A stretch of 64,000 nucleotides of DNA from assembly GCA_017987115.1 (NCBI GenBank), contig JAGNUG010000002.1, forward strand, positions 1 through 64,000, given 5' to 3'. Source of the DNA: Flavobacteriales bacterium (lineage in GTDB: Bacteria; Bacteroidota; Bacteroidia; Flavobacteriales_F; PHOS-HE28). A program made the translations under genes and the position numbers. The notes beneath the pieces were generated by a model that saw only the letters and a program-made list of their open reading frames with translations, did no database searches and was not told where the DNA came from. This document shows, piece by piece, positions 34,459 through 42,780 of this stretch (position 1 is its first letter; each line of letters starts with the position of its first letter).

Positions 34459-37206
34459 TTATTTCGTCTTTTTCGTTGTTTTGCTCGACCCATTGCCCAT
34501 ACTGGTCGCTATGCGCATGCCGCCCAAAGCCGTTCCGGTCTTCTGTCTTCCAAGGGCTGCATCCGTGAATACACGTAGTCCCAATTCCGGCCTGTAACCG
34601 TGGATCTCTTTCACGTCGATCGCAAGTAGGAAGTCGATGATCTCATGGTTGATGACCTGGCCCGGAACGAGCACTGGGAACCCAGGAGGGTAGGGGATCA
34701 CGAACGAGGCGGATACCAATTCCTGTCCGGCCTCCATCATGGAAAGGCAATCGTGCAATTTGAAATGGACGCATCGCTCTTCTTTGTAGCTCAAGAAGTA
34801 TGCTGCTCGTAGGTCGCCGCCAGGTACGCCGGGTACAGCAAGAAAGGAATTGTGGAAATGACTGAAATCCGGCAATGGTGGAACCTGCTCCACTAATGAG
34901 CGGATGGTACTTAAGTGTAAGCGTTTTTCCGCATGGTCCATTCCTGCATTACGCGTTTCGAGATCGTCCGCGATCTCCAACAACACCTTGGTCAGGTAGG
35001 CAAGTGAACCTCGTGTGGTGCCGATATTGGTCATGAACAACACGCTGTTCCTGCTCGTCTTGTTCACTTGGATCGCATACTTGTCCATCAAGTATTTGTT
35101 CTTGAACGTATCCCCATCTATGCCCGTATGGCCAGTGAACAAGTTGATCTTCGTGGGGTCCAATGCGAACTCATCCTCGGCCCATGCTTTCTCGATATCG
35201 TTCCATCCGCTTTCGCGTGCATAATATCCTTCGATGCCACTTTCCCGATGTTCTTTCGGTATTAGTTCTTCAATGGTGATGATGTCGAACCACTTCAGCA
35301 ATTTCGGATTCTCGCGTATCGTACGTCGCAACATCATGCCGAGTTCGATCGCTTTCTCAACCAGTTCGTATCCTTCGAATTGGACTTGCCTGCGCCCTAT
35401 ATCCAAGCTTCCCAAGATCTGATAGTTGGCACTGGTGCTCGTGTGCGTCATATACGCTTCATGGAAAGCGGCTTCGCTCTTGCGCTTGAAATCCTCATCC
35501 CAAATATGGATCATGCTGCCCTGCCGCATGGAACTCAAGGTCTTGTGGGTACTCTGTGTCGCATACACGCGGATCCGCACTTTCGCTGGATCGGGCATGC
35601 GCGGGTATTCTCCTTGCTTTAGCGAGGCGATGTGCTTTTCGTAGGTTTTCTTGTACTCTTCGGTCCTGTACTTCTTGTGCAACTTATCCGCAACGTACAT
35701 CGCTGTTCGCTGGCGCATGACGGAACTGAACCGAGCGAATGCGAACCATGCTTCGTCCCATAGGAAGATCATGTCCGGTTTCAGCGCAAGCACTTGTTCC
35801 ATCACACGCTCTACGTTGTATACCACACCATCGAACGTGCTGTTGGTGAGCAGCACCATTTTCGCTTTATCCAATCGGTCGGCATCCTTCAGCGTGATCA
35901 GCTTTTGTCGGATATGCTCCAACGGAACGGCACCGTACATGCTGTATTTCGGCAATGGATAACTGTGCAGATAAACCGGATACGAACCGCTTAGCACCAT
36001 GCCATAGTGATGGCTCTTGTGACAATCGCGATCGATCAATACGACATCACCGGGTTCGACCAAGGCCTGCACAACGATCTTATTGGAACTGCTGGTTCCA
36101 TTGGTCGCAAAGAAGGTATGCTGGGATCCGAACGCGTCGCGTGCAAGTTCCTGTGCCTTCTTCAAAGGTCCCGTAGGTTGGAGTAATGAATCAAGTCCGC
36201 CGGTGGTTGCACTTGTTTCAGCGAGGAACAGATTACGACCGTAGAACTCACCAAAGTCCTTTATCCAACGGCTCTTGAAAACGCTGTTCCCACGCGAGAT
36301 CGGCATGGCATGGAACACGCCCATTGGTCTTTTGCTGTACTCTTTAAGCGCCGTGAAGAATGGCGTTTCATAACGCTCACGGATCCCTCTTAGGATGGTA
36401 AGGTGCATTTCCTGAAGGTCCTCGCTGCGATAGAAAATGCGTCTGAAGTTCTTGAGCGTGCTTTCAAGTAAGCCGTTGATCGGCGTATCCGTTACGTAGT
36501 ACCGATCCACTTCCGGACGGAAGTCACGCATGATGCTTCCAAGTTTTGGGCCTAGGTCGCTTTTGTTGATGGTGCTAAGGTCCAGTGCATCGAAAGCACG
36601 TAGAAAAGGACGCAGGATCCCTAGCGCACTCGTACTCGGAAAGGGCACACCGTAACGCACCACGCACGCTTGGATGTTGTGATTGAACAAAAGGGCGATC
36701 AGCGCATCCTGTACGGTGCGGACCACGATCACGTCATAGGTGAATTGATCGCTCTGGTCCCGGCATTTGCGCAGTTTGTACTTCAGCGCATGCTCCTCTT
36801 CTTCATCGATCTCATCCACAAAAAGGACCTCGAAGTAATTCTGTTTGTGCCGATCGTGCTCTTTATCCTGTTCTTCAGGACCGCTCAGGGAATCCTCATT
36901 GTACAAGGGGTCATTCCGAAAGGACCCGCTTACCAGATCACGAACAATATGCGCCACTGCTACTTGGAGCGTATGCCATTGCTTGGTGTCGACCAGTTCG
37001 AGCAGCGAATGGATGCGTTCAATGCCAGGGAATGCCCAATATGGTTCAATGGTAAGCAATTCATTCAGCGCCTCCTGCACGATGCTGCTTTTGCCGCGCC
37101 CTTCATCCAACGCAATGGCCTCCATCTTCAATTTGTTCCACGTGAACGAGCGAAGTCGAGCAGCGTTGAAGTGTTGGCGTGTTTTGATGGACTGAGGCTT
37201 TTTCAT
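34459..37206 (-). CDS. Orn/Lys/Arg decarboxylase-family PLP enzyme, long form
   Basis: A 915-residue fold-type I decarboxylase. Residues 1-290 are a large N-terminal region with a helical part and an acidic segment (EEQDKEHDRHKQ). The PLP domain begins near 295: GSQHTFFATNGTSSSNK, DCHKSHHYG (ring-stacking His), FLWDEAWFAF (Asp484 at the pyridine nitrogen) and STHKTLSSMRQG with Lys555 as the Schiff-base lysine. The C-terminal domain has IPYPPGFPVLVPGQ, the usual wing-domain motif. It ends in a basic tail (SSKTTKKTK). It decarboxylates arginine, lysine or ornithine; sequence cannot choose among them. It is followed at once by the ATP-grasp gene, so the diamine or agmatine is probably its substrate. 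Confidence 0.9.
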   Translation of the reverse strand: MKKPQSIKTRQHFNAARLRSFTWNKLKMEAIALDEGRGKSSIVQEALNELLTIEPYWAFPGIERIHSLLELVDTKQWHTLQVAVAHIVRDLVSGSFRNDPLYNEDSLSGPEEQDKEHDRHKQNYFEVLFVDEIDEEEEHALKYKLRKCRDQSDQFTYDVIVVRTVQDALIALLFNHNIQACVVRYGVPFPSTSALGILRPFLRAFDALDLSTINKSDLGPKLGSIMRDFRPEVDRYYVTDTPINGLLESTLKNFRRIFYRSEDLQEMHLTILRGIRERYETPFFTALKEYSKRPMGVFHAMPISRGNSVFKSRWIKDFGEFYGRNLFLAETSATTGGLDSLLQPTGPLKKAQELARDAFGSQHTFFATNGTSSSNKIVVQALVEPGDVVLIDRDCHKSHHYGMVLSGSYPVYLHSYPLPKYSMYGAVPLEHIRQKLITLKDADRLDKAKMVLLTNSTFDGVVYNVERVMEQVLALKPDMIFLWDEAWFAFARFSSVMRQRTAMYVADKLHKKYRTEEYKKTYEKHIASLKQGEYPRMPDPAKVRIRVYATQSTHKTLSSMRQGSMIHIWDEDFKRKSEAAFHEAYMTHTSTSANYQILGSLDIGRRQVQFEGYELVEKAIELGMMLRRTIRENPKLLKWFDIITIEELIPKEHRESGIEGYYARESGWNDIEKAWAEDEFALDPTKINLFTGHTGIDGDTFKNKYLMDKYAIQVNKTSRNSVLFMTNIGTTRGSLAYLTKVLLEIADDLETRNAGMDHAEKRLHLSTIRSLVEQVPPLPDFSHFHNSFLAVPGVPGGDLRAAYFLSYKEERCVHFKLHDCLSMMEAGQELVSASFVIPYPPGFPVLVPGQVINHEIIDFLLAIDVKEIHGYRPELGLRVFTDAALGRQKTGTALGGMRIATSMGNGSSKTTKKTK

Positions 37207-37387
37207 GGCACTGAAATGTAGTTCGTTTTCCTAAAAGATAACGATGATGGGTCCGCCAAAGCCACTGCGACCTTGGTTGGCAGCAGACCACATGCGATCA
37301 TACAGAGCCGGGATGAACATCCGTTCTGTACGTGCTCCATCACACGACTTCGTCATTGAGCATAACGACGAAGATATGTGGTCGGGA

Positions 37388-37909
37388 TCACCGCTTTTTT
37401 GCGGCAGCTGTTTTTTTCGCAGCCGCGCCCTTCACCTTGGCCGCACTCGGTTTTGCGGCTATCGCTTTGGTAGCTGCTTTTACCTGTTTGTTCTCCGGGC
37501 CACGTCTTGGTGGACCTTCATGCAAGGCCAACCGGTTCCCTTCGCTATCGATGAACAATGCGAAGGATCCAGCGTTCTCGCTGATCATGGTGCGTGGCAT
37601 GATCACCCTTCCGCCCGCTAGTTCAACACGGCCCAGAATGCTGTCGAGGTCGTCGCCGGCGTTCAGGTAGATCAATACCCCTGTGGCATTCGGCACACAG
37701 CCGGGGCCAGCGACCAATGCACCACCGATCCCTTTATCCGCTGGGAAGTACGCCATGGCATAATCCGTGGAGGTGTTGATCTCCATCTCGATGCTGTAGA
37801 TCGCATTGTAGAAAGCGGCAGCGCGGTGGATGTTGTAGACCGGTATTTCGAACCAACTGATGAAATCCTTGATCTTCTGGTGGCTCTTGCTTGATATTGT
37901 ACTTCCCAT
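37388..37909 (-). CDS. VOC-family (glyoxalase/bleomycin resistance-like) protein with Lys/Ala tail
   Basis: A 173-residue protein with one VOC domain. It has ISWFEIPVYNIHRAAAFYNA at the start, GVLIYLNAGDDLDSILGRVE and GSFALFIDSEGNRLALHEG at the end, the last with the metal-type Glu. The final 40 residues are a basic Ala/Lys tail (KAATKAIAAKPSAAK, AAAKKTAAAKKR). A longer frame to 38068 overlaps the nitrilase gene and adds a basic leader; I use the ATG at 37909 because the domain then starts normally. The substrate is unknown. It lies between the nitrilase and decarboxylase genes of the amine cluster. About 180 bases without a gene follow it, holding a CTTCGTC/GACGAAG hairpin near 37351-37377 with no T-run. 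Confidence 0.78.
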   Translation of the reverse strand: MGSTISSKSHQKIKDFISWFEIPVYNIHRAAAFYNAIYSIEMEINTSTDYAMAYFPADKGIGGALVAGPGCVPNATGVLIYLNAGDDLDSILGRVELAGGRVIMPRTMISENAGSFALFIDSEGNRLALHEGPPRRGPENKQVKAATKAIAAKPSAAKVKGAAAKKTAAAKKR

Positions 37910-37964
37910 GTGGTTCGCCTTGGCGTTTTTTAGTAGGTCTCCAGTTGCACGGATGGACCGGTTC

Positions 37965-38924
37965 TCAATTTTCGGGTGCTTCCGAAGTTGGTCTGAAAGC
38001 CGTCTCGACAGTTGTGACCGACGGATCGTGTACGATACGCGCTTCATCGCGCATTTGTAACTCTCCAAGTTCCTGCACGCGTGTCGGTTTGATCAATTGA
38101 CCGAGGCTTTCAAGGTACGGAAATTTTTGACCCTTCTCATAAATGGAGTATTCGACCGGGTTGTCTCGGAAACTTTTCAATGGTTGTCCAAGGCGCAGAA
38201 CACCCAATTCACGGCTCCTCCGCACCTTGTCCAGATTGATCTCTATCGGGAAATATTCTTCGTTGTTCTGGGCTTGATAGATCACTTTTCCATCAGGGCC
38301 ACAGACTATGCTGCGGCCACTACCTCCCGTATCCAAACCGTTCACATCGAAGAAATAGCACTGGTTGGTAGCCGCCGTTGCACGCGCAATGCTCAGCTCA
38401 ATATCCCTGTCAATGGTCCCGGTCAGTGTAGGATGAAGGATCACTTCAGCACCCATAACGGCCAATGTTCTTGATGTTTCCGGGAACCACATGTCATAAC
38501 AAATGCTTACACCGAATCGGCCGACCTTCGGCACGTCGAACAAGCAGAACTCTTCTCCCGGCGTAACTCCAACTTCGTACGGATAGAACGGATACATCTT
38601 CCGATAACGCCCGACCACGCTACCCTCGGGGTCGATCACGGTTGCAGTGTTATAGATCTTGCCATCCTTTTTCTCGAAGATGCTACCGGGCAATAACCAG
38701 ACGCCATGTTTGGCCGCCAAAGCACACATTTCCTGCTCGAAAGCACCGGGTACCTCCTGCGCGTTATGCGTGAGCGGACCGTATGCGCAGAGCTCGCTGA
38801 ACACCACCATCTCCACCCAGGGATAGATGTTCATCAGAATGTCCATTTTGATCTTCATGGCCTCCACATTGCTGTAGGAAGCACTAACGCGCATTTGGAC
38901 TCCGGCTATGGAAAACGGTTTCAT
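37965..38924 (-). CDS. Nitrilase-superfamily carbon-nitrogen hydrolase
   Basis: A 319-residue hydrolase with the complete catalytic set: Glu44 in VVFSELCAYG, Lys109 in RYRKMYPF and Cys142 in VSICYDMWFPE. The protein has no signal peptide. Members hydrolyse amides, carbamoyl-amines or nitriles. CYDMWFPE and the long C-terminal tail fit the amidase/N-carbamoyl hydrolase branches better than true nitrilases, but I cannot fix the substrate. Between the aminotransferase and the decarboxylase genes, a role in releasing ammonia or an acyl group from an amine intermediate is likely. Confidence 0.88.
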   Translation of the reverse strand: MKPFSIAGVQMRVSASYSNVEAMKIKMDILMNIYPWVEMVVFSELCAYGPLTHNAQEVPGAFEQEMCALAAKHGVWLLPGSIFEKKDGKIYNTATVIDPEGSVVGRYRKMYPFYPYEVGVTPGEEFCLFDVPKVGRFGVSICYDMWFPETSRTLAVMGAEVILHPTLTGTIDRDIELSIARATAATNQCYFFDVNGLDTGGSGRSIVCGPDGKVIYQAQNNEEYFPIEINLDKVRRSRELGVLRLGQPLKSFRDNPVEYSIYEKGQKFPYLESLGQLIKPTRVQELGELQMRDEARIVHDPSVTTVETAFRPTSEAPEN

Positions 38925-38942
38925 TTTTGGTCTCGGGTATTT

Positions 38943-38999
38943 GGTACAGGGTACAGGGTGCGTTTTACTCAGTACCCTGTACCCGGTACGCTGTACTCT
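38943..38999. repeat. REP-like palindromic intergenic element
   Basis: GGTACAGGGTAC (38943-38954) and GTACCCTGTACC (38972-38983) are perfect 12-base inverted arms. They are followed by GGTACGCTGTACTC. Related to the element at 32746-32806. It lies between the nitrilase and aminotransferase genes and could form a stable hairpin in their shared transcript. Confidence 0.65.
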
Positions 39000-39050
39000 T
39001 TACAATTCTACAACTCAGCGTTCATCACTTCTTGTTCGTCCGGTGATCAC

Positions 39051-40364
39051 TTATCGCGCAACGATCCTATCCAACTCCTCCTCCATGATATCAAGCCCCT
39101 TGTTCAATAGCTCATCACTGATCACAAGCGGACAGAGAATGCGGATGATGTTCTTTTCAGTACCTGCGTTGATCACCACCAGATCGCGTTTTGCGCAGGC
39201 CAACATCAGGGCAGTGCAGGTATCGGCATCGGGTTGCAAGGGGTCATTATTTTTCACGAACTCCATGGCCATCATGGCACCGAGTCCGCGAACGTCACCG
39301 ATGCATGAATATGTTGCCTTCATCGTCTCGAAGCGTTTGCGGATCAACTCACCCACATGGTTGCCTTTCGTGTTGATGTCGATCTCCTCCATGTACTTCA
39401 GTGTCGCCAATGCAGCAGCGCAACTGATCGGGTTGCCGATGTACGTGCCGCCGATGCTGCTGGGGCCGGCCTTGTCCATCACTTCCGCCTTGCCCATGAC
39501 AGCTGCTATCGGCATGCCACTTCCCAAGCTCTTCGCCCATGTGCTCAGGTCCGGTGTTACGCCGAATTGTTCGTATGCGCTCCACGCTCCTGTTCTGCCG
39601 AATCCACTTTGGATCTCGTCGAAGATCAAGAGGATCCCGTGCTTATCGCAAAAGGCACGCAAGCCTTTCAAATACGCCGATGGTGCCACGTTGAATCCGC
39701 CTTCGCCCTGCACCACTTCCAGGATGATGGCCGCCAAATTCTCAGGAGCAACAGTGTTGTGCGTGAGTTCTTCCAGCCGGTACAGTTCGGCTTTTACGAA
39801 TTCGGCTTCGCTGCGCCCTGCACCGTACCGATAGAAATTCGGGTACTGAGTGCGGTAAACTTCCGGAGCGAAGGGTCCGCAATCCGGCTTATAGCCCACC
39901 TTGCTGGTCAAGGTCATGGCCATCATGGTGCGACCGTGGAACGCGTCGGTGAAGCACAATACGCCTTGACGTTTGGTGGCTTGCCGCGCGATCTTTATGG
40001 CGTTCTCTACGGCTTCGGCACCCGTGGTAACGAGCAGTGTTTTTGTTGGCCCACCATGCGGTAACAATGTGTTCAGCTTTTCGCACAATGCGATGTAAGG
40101 CTCGTAACTGGCCACGTTGAAACTGACGTGCAGGAATTTCGCAGCTTGTTCCTGGATCGCTTTTACAACGGGTGGGGGACAGTGCCCTGCGTTCACCACA
40201 CCGATGCCACCAGCGAAGTCGATCAGTTCCCTGCCATCCACATCCGTGATCATGGCTCCACTGGCTTTCGCTGCTGTGGCGTGGTTGAACATGCCAACTC
40301 CTGTTGGAACAGCATTCAAACGGCGGTTGATCAGTTCCTGGCTTTTGGTCAATTGAGTGGTCAT
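39051..40364 (-). CDS. Class III aminotransferase, GabT-like
   Basis: A 437-residue PLP enzyme that closely follows the 4-aminobutyrate transaminase pattern from end to end: FAGGIGVVNAGH, KTLLVTTGAEAVENAIKIAR, FTDAFHGRT, VQGEGGF, LLIFDEIQSGFGRTG (Asp249 at the PLP nitrogen), STWAKSLGSG (Lys278, Schiff base), GGTYIGNPISCAAAL and the late IGDVRGLGAMMAMEF. It moves an omega-amino group to 2-oxoglutarate. GABA is the classical substrate, but ornithine-, lysine- and N-acyl-diamine-type substrates occur in the same class. It heads the minus-strand amine cluster. The 259 bases upstream (40365-40623) hold no gene I can support. Confidence 0.88.
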   Translation of the reverse strand: MTTQLTKSQELINRRLNAVPTGVGMFNHATAAKASGAMITDVDGRELIDFAGGIGVVNAGHCPPPVVKAIQEQAAKFLHVSFNVASYEPYIALCEKLNTLLPHGGPTKTLLVTTGAEAVENAIKIARQATKRQGVLCFTDAFHGRTMMAMTLTSKVGYKPDCGPFAPEVYRTQYPNFYRYGAGRSEAEFVKAELYRLEELTHNTVAPENLAAIILEVVQGEGGFNVAPSAYLKGLRAFCDKHGILLIFDEIQSGFGRTGAWSAYEQFGVTPDLSTWAKSLGSGMPIAAVMGKAEVMDKAGPSSIGGTYIGNPISCAAALATLKYMEEIDINTKGNHVGELIRKRFETMKATYSCIGDVRGLGAMMAMEFVKNNDPLQPDADTCTALMLACAKRDLVVINAGTEKNIIRILCPLVISDELLNKGLDIMEEELDRIVAR

Positions 40365-40623
40365 TGTTATGCTTGTTGTGGTTGCAAAGTTCTCCTAAAC
40401 GCCCGTACGAACACCCGCGGCACCAAGATTCTTTGGGAAGATTGCTAACAAATGCAACACTAGTGCAAGCGGACGCCGTGGTCTGAAACTATCACTGGTG
40501 CGATTTCGCGGTTGTTCCGTCACCCTGTTTTTCACGGAAGACGGGATCTATCCGAGAGCCCAACTAACGCGTAAGAGTAAGGCACTCACATATGTAAGGC
40601 TCAACACTTGTCCATGCAGCGAC

Positions 40624-40917
40624 CTACTGTTCCTGAACGGGTGTTTGTCGCTCTTCCTCCACCATCACATACTGCCACCGAATATCCAACGCCGAAGCAT
40701 CCACCGTATCCAACATGGTTTGTGTTATGCGGATAGGATAAAGCGAAGCACTTGCCGGGTTGGCGATGACCTTTTGCCAATCCTCTACAGATAGGGTTGC
40801 AGGCCTTTGCTGCATTAGCAACTGAACGGTAAGTGGCTTTAATGGCTCCTTGGGACTTTGCGCCGCAACCGAAGAAGCCAACAGCAACGCAGCAAGTATG
40901 ATCAGGTAGCGTATCAT
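40624..40917 (-). CDS. Small secreted protein, array copy 1 (full-length C-terminus)
   Basis: A 97-residue exported protein of unknown function. MIRYLIILAALLLASSVAAQ is the signal peptide. The mature part has PLTVQLLMQQRPATLSVEDW, PASASLYPIRITQTMLDT and DIRWQYVMVEEE. It ends RQTPVQEQ, unlike copies 2 and 3, whose ends change at VMVEE. The ATG overlaps the stop of the propeller gene before it (ATGA). The same pair occurs three times in tandem. I do not recognise the family. Confidence 0.8.
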   Translation of the reverse strand: MIRYLIILAALLLASSVAAQSPKEPLKPLTVQLLMQQRPATLSVEDWQKVIANPASASLYPIRITQTMLDTVDASALDIRWQYVMVEEERQTPVQEQ

Positions 40918-42419
40918 TCTTGCATAATTATTCGAGTGGTGAGTTTCTCATTGCCCCATTGCAAACGACAGTGATACATACCAGCCGGTTGCTCCGCTAA
41001 TTGCACGGCATGCACGGTGCTCCATTGCGGTATGCGGTGTTCGTAAACGACTTTGCCATGTGCATCAAGAACGGTTAAAACACCAACTGTTGAATGTGCC
41101 GGATAGCTGGCTTGGAAATTACCCGTTGTTGGGTTGGGGAACACCTGTAGTTCTCCTTGGGCTCGTTGTTCTGCCACGCCCACGTTAATACCCAAGCTAT
41201 CACACACACTGCCATCTATTGGGCCTAAGTGGTAGTTGGGGTGGTTGGGGAGGGAGTTCCAGAACCACCGTACGAGTTCAACACCATGTTGCTCAAAATT
41301 GCAGGCCAAGCCTGGTTGGTCCGGGTCATGGATCACATGCAAGTGGAATGTGGAATTGCCTGTGCTCAAATAGATCTTTCCATCCGGGGCCAATTGTGCA
41401 AGATCGAACGCTGTCGCGAACGGCTCAAATGGCGAGAAGAACTCATCCCACGTACCCAGATGGACCATGGATGCTTCGATGTCCGCAGCGTCGGTATCGT
41501 ACTGGTACATATCCACTACGGACGATGCATAGAGGAAACGACTGTTCGGTGAAAACGCCACGCCTCCATTGGTATTCGTATCATCTATGGGAATGAATAC
41601 CGGGTCGGAGAATAGCCCGGTACACCGATCGAAGTCAAAGATCTCCAGATCATCCACCCCCCAGTAATACGCGAATTTGGTCCCATCCGGAGAAAAACAA
41701 ACCTGACCAACATCAGCAGGACGCACAATACCAATGGCCTGTGTGCCATCCACACTTGCTCCTTCCGGAGTAACCAGTATTCTATAATAGATATTGGAAT
41801 TTAATTTATGACAGAAGACCCACCAATCACGGCCGTTAGCATGGCGCACCGCTGTGATCTTACCTACGTTCAATGCATCGGTGATCATTATTTCATTCTT
41901 GGAAACCGCTTCGCCCAGCCCCCCATCACCGGCCATATCAATGGTGGTGAGGTAGAGATATCCGGCCGCTGAATTGGGGCCGTCATCGATCGTACCATGA
42001 AAAAGAAAGTAGGTGTTCGTAGCCTCACTGAACTGCTGAACCGGACGAGGCAATAGCAATACTGCTTGATTAGCAAATATCCCATCCGGATAGAGGTCCG
42101 TATAAAACCCAGGGCTAAGCCCTGAACCATTCAACAACGTATCACTTATGGAGTTGCCTAAAAAACATCCGTTCGACGATAGGAGCAAATTTCCATTGGC
42201 TCCTGTAATATTCGCATTGGCACGGTAATAATCGATCACACGATTGCCATAATCCACCTCCCTGCTCCCGTTCTGGAATTCGATATCCACACCACCATAA
42301 GGTGTACCTGCCCAACTCGCGTAACCACCTAACCAGAGATTATTAACTCCCTGCGCAACTACCTGCTGCATGCCAAATGCATGCAGCAGGGTTGTCGCGA
42401 TCAGGAGGTTCTTCTTCAT
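40914..42419 (-). CDS. T9SS-sorted propeller-like surface protein, array copy 1
   Basis: A 501-residue exported protein. The signal peptide is MKKNLLIATTLLHAFGMQQVVAQ. The body has propeller-like strands (GKITAVRHANGRDWWVFCHK, VCFSPDGTKFAYYWGVDDLE, GGVAFSPNSRFLYAS, LAPDGKIYLSTGNSTFHLHV). The last 80 residues are a T9SS type A domain (VFPNPTTGNFQASYPAHSTV, QLAEQPAGMYHCRLQWG). It is the most diverged copy at its N-terminus and the last in transcription order. The stop overlaps the small-protein gene. Confidence 0.88.
   Translation of the reverse strand: MKKNLLIATTLLHAFGMQQVVAQGVNNLWLGGYASWAGTPYGGVDIEFQNGSREVDYGNRVIDYYRANANITGANGNLLLSSNGCFLGNSISDTLLNGSGLSPGFYTDLYPDGIFANQAVLLLPRPVQQFSEATNTYFLFHGTIDDGPNSAAGYLYLTTIDMAGDGGLGEAVSKNEIMITDALNVGKITAVRHANGRDWWVFCHKLNSNIYYRILVTPEGASVDGTQAIGIVRPADVGQVCFSPDGTKFAYYWGVDDLEIFDFDRCTGLFSDPVFIPIDDTNTNGGVAFSPNSRFLYASSVVDMYQYDTDAADIEASMVHLGTWDEFFSPFEPFATAFDLAQLAPDGKIYLSTGNSTFHLHVIHDPDQPGLACNFEQHGVELVRWFWNSLPNHPNYHLGPIDGSVCDSLGINVGVAEQRAQGELQVFPNPTTGNFQASYPAHSTVGVLTVLDAHGKVVYEHRIPQWSTVHAVQLAEQPAGMYHCRLQWGNEKLTTRIIMQE
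42362..42390. repeat. Hairpin in the signal-peptide codons, array copy 1
   Basis: CCTGCTGCATGC (42362-42373) pairs with GCATGCAGCAGG (42379-42390) around a 5-base loop, inside codons for the signal peptide of the copy-1 propeller gene. Copies 2 and 3 have 13-base arms at the same place. Confidence 0.6.
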
Positions 42420-42420
42420 A

Positions 42421-42492
42421 TCAATGCGTAATGCTCAGCTTGCCTTCGCCAAGCTGGCTTTCCGCGCTACGCACAAGGTAGTGATACATGCC
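42421..42492 (-). pseudogene. Sorting-domain tail fragment at the array junction (copy 2 to copy 1)
   Basis: Encodes GMYHYLVRSAESQLGEGKLS and then ITH and a stop, identical to the last 23 codons of the truncated gene at 46108-46335. It starts in frame directly after the stop codon of the copy-2 small gene and ends just before the copy-1 propeller start. It marks where a duplicated unit was joined. Confidence 0.8.
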
Positions 42493-42780
42493 CTATTTCC
42501 GCTTCAACGAACCACGCTCCTCCACCATCACATACTGCCACCGAATATCCAACGCTGTTGCATCCACCGTATCCAACATAGCTTGCGTAATACGAATAGG
42601 ATAAAGCGAAGCACTAGCCGGGTTGGCAATGACCTTTTGCCAATCTTCTACAGATAGGGTTGCTGGTTTTTGCTGCATGAGTAATTGCAACGTTAGAGGC
42701 TTCAGCGGTTCTTTTGGGCTTTGTGCTATTAACGCCGAAGCGAATAGGAACCCAGCAAGTATGATCAGGTAGCGCATCAT
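42493..42780 (-). CDS. Small secreted protein, array copy 2 (altered C-terminus)
   Basis: A 95-residue homologue of the 40624-40917 protein with signal peptide MMRYLIILAGFLFASALIAQ. The sequence is nearly the same up to VMVEE, then ends RGSLKRK, where copy 1 has ERQTPVQEQ. The changed end coincides with the duplication junction. The start is set at 42780, where the ATG overlaps the propeller stop (ATGA), as in copies 1 and 3; a longer frame to 42888 is in the propeller gene. Confidence 0.78.
   Translation of the reverse strand: MMRYLIILAGFLFASALIAQSPKEPLKPLTLQLLMQQKPATLSVEDWQKVIANPASASLYPIRITQAMLDTVDATALDIRWQYVMVEERGSLKRK

Noticed and set aside
34459-37206. Decarboxylase as an ordinary biosynthetic SpeA-type arginine decarboxylase
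   Set aside because: The SxHKxLxxxxQ lysine motif and the domain order are of the fold-type I Orn/Lys/Arg (AdiA/CadA/SpeC) family, not the alanine-racemase-fold SpeA.
37351-37377. CTTCGTC/GACGAAG hairpin downstream of the VOC gene as a terminator
   Set aside because: Seven-base stem with a long loop and no T-run on the transcribed strand; support is too weak.
38908-39834. Plus-strand ORF of 308 codons across the aminotransferase gene
   Set aside because: Antisense to the aminotransferase, including its PLP lysine region; Ser/Pro-rich noise.
40440-40620. Possible tRNA or small RNA in the spacer after the amine cluster
   Set aside because: I could not find a cloverleaf, a T-arm GTTCGA-type motif or a terminator here.
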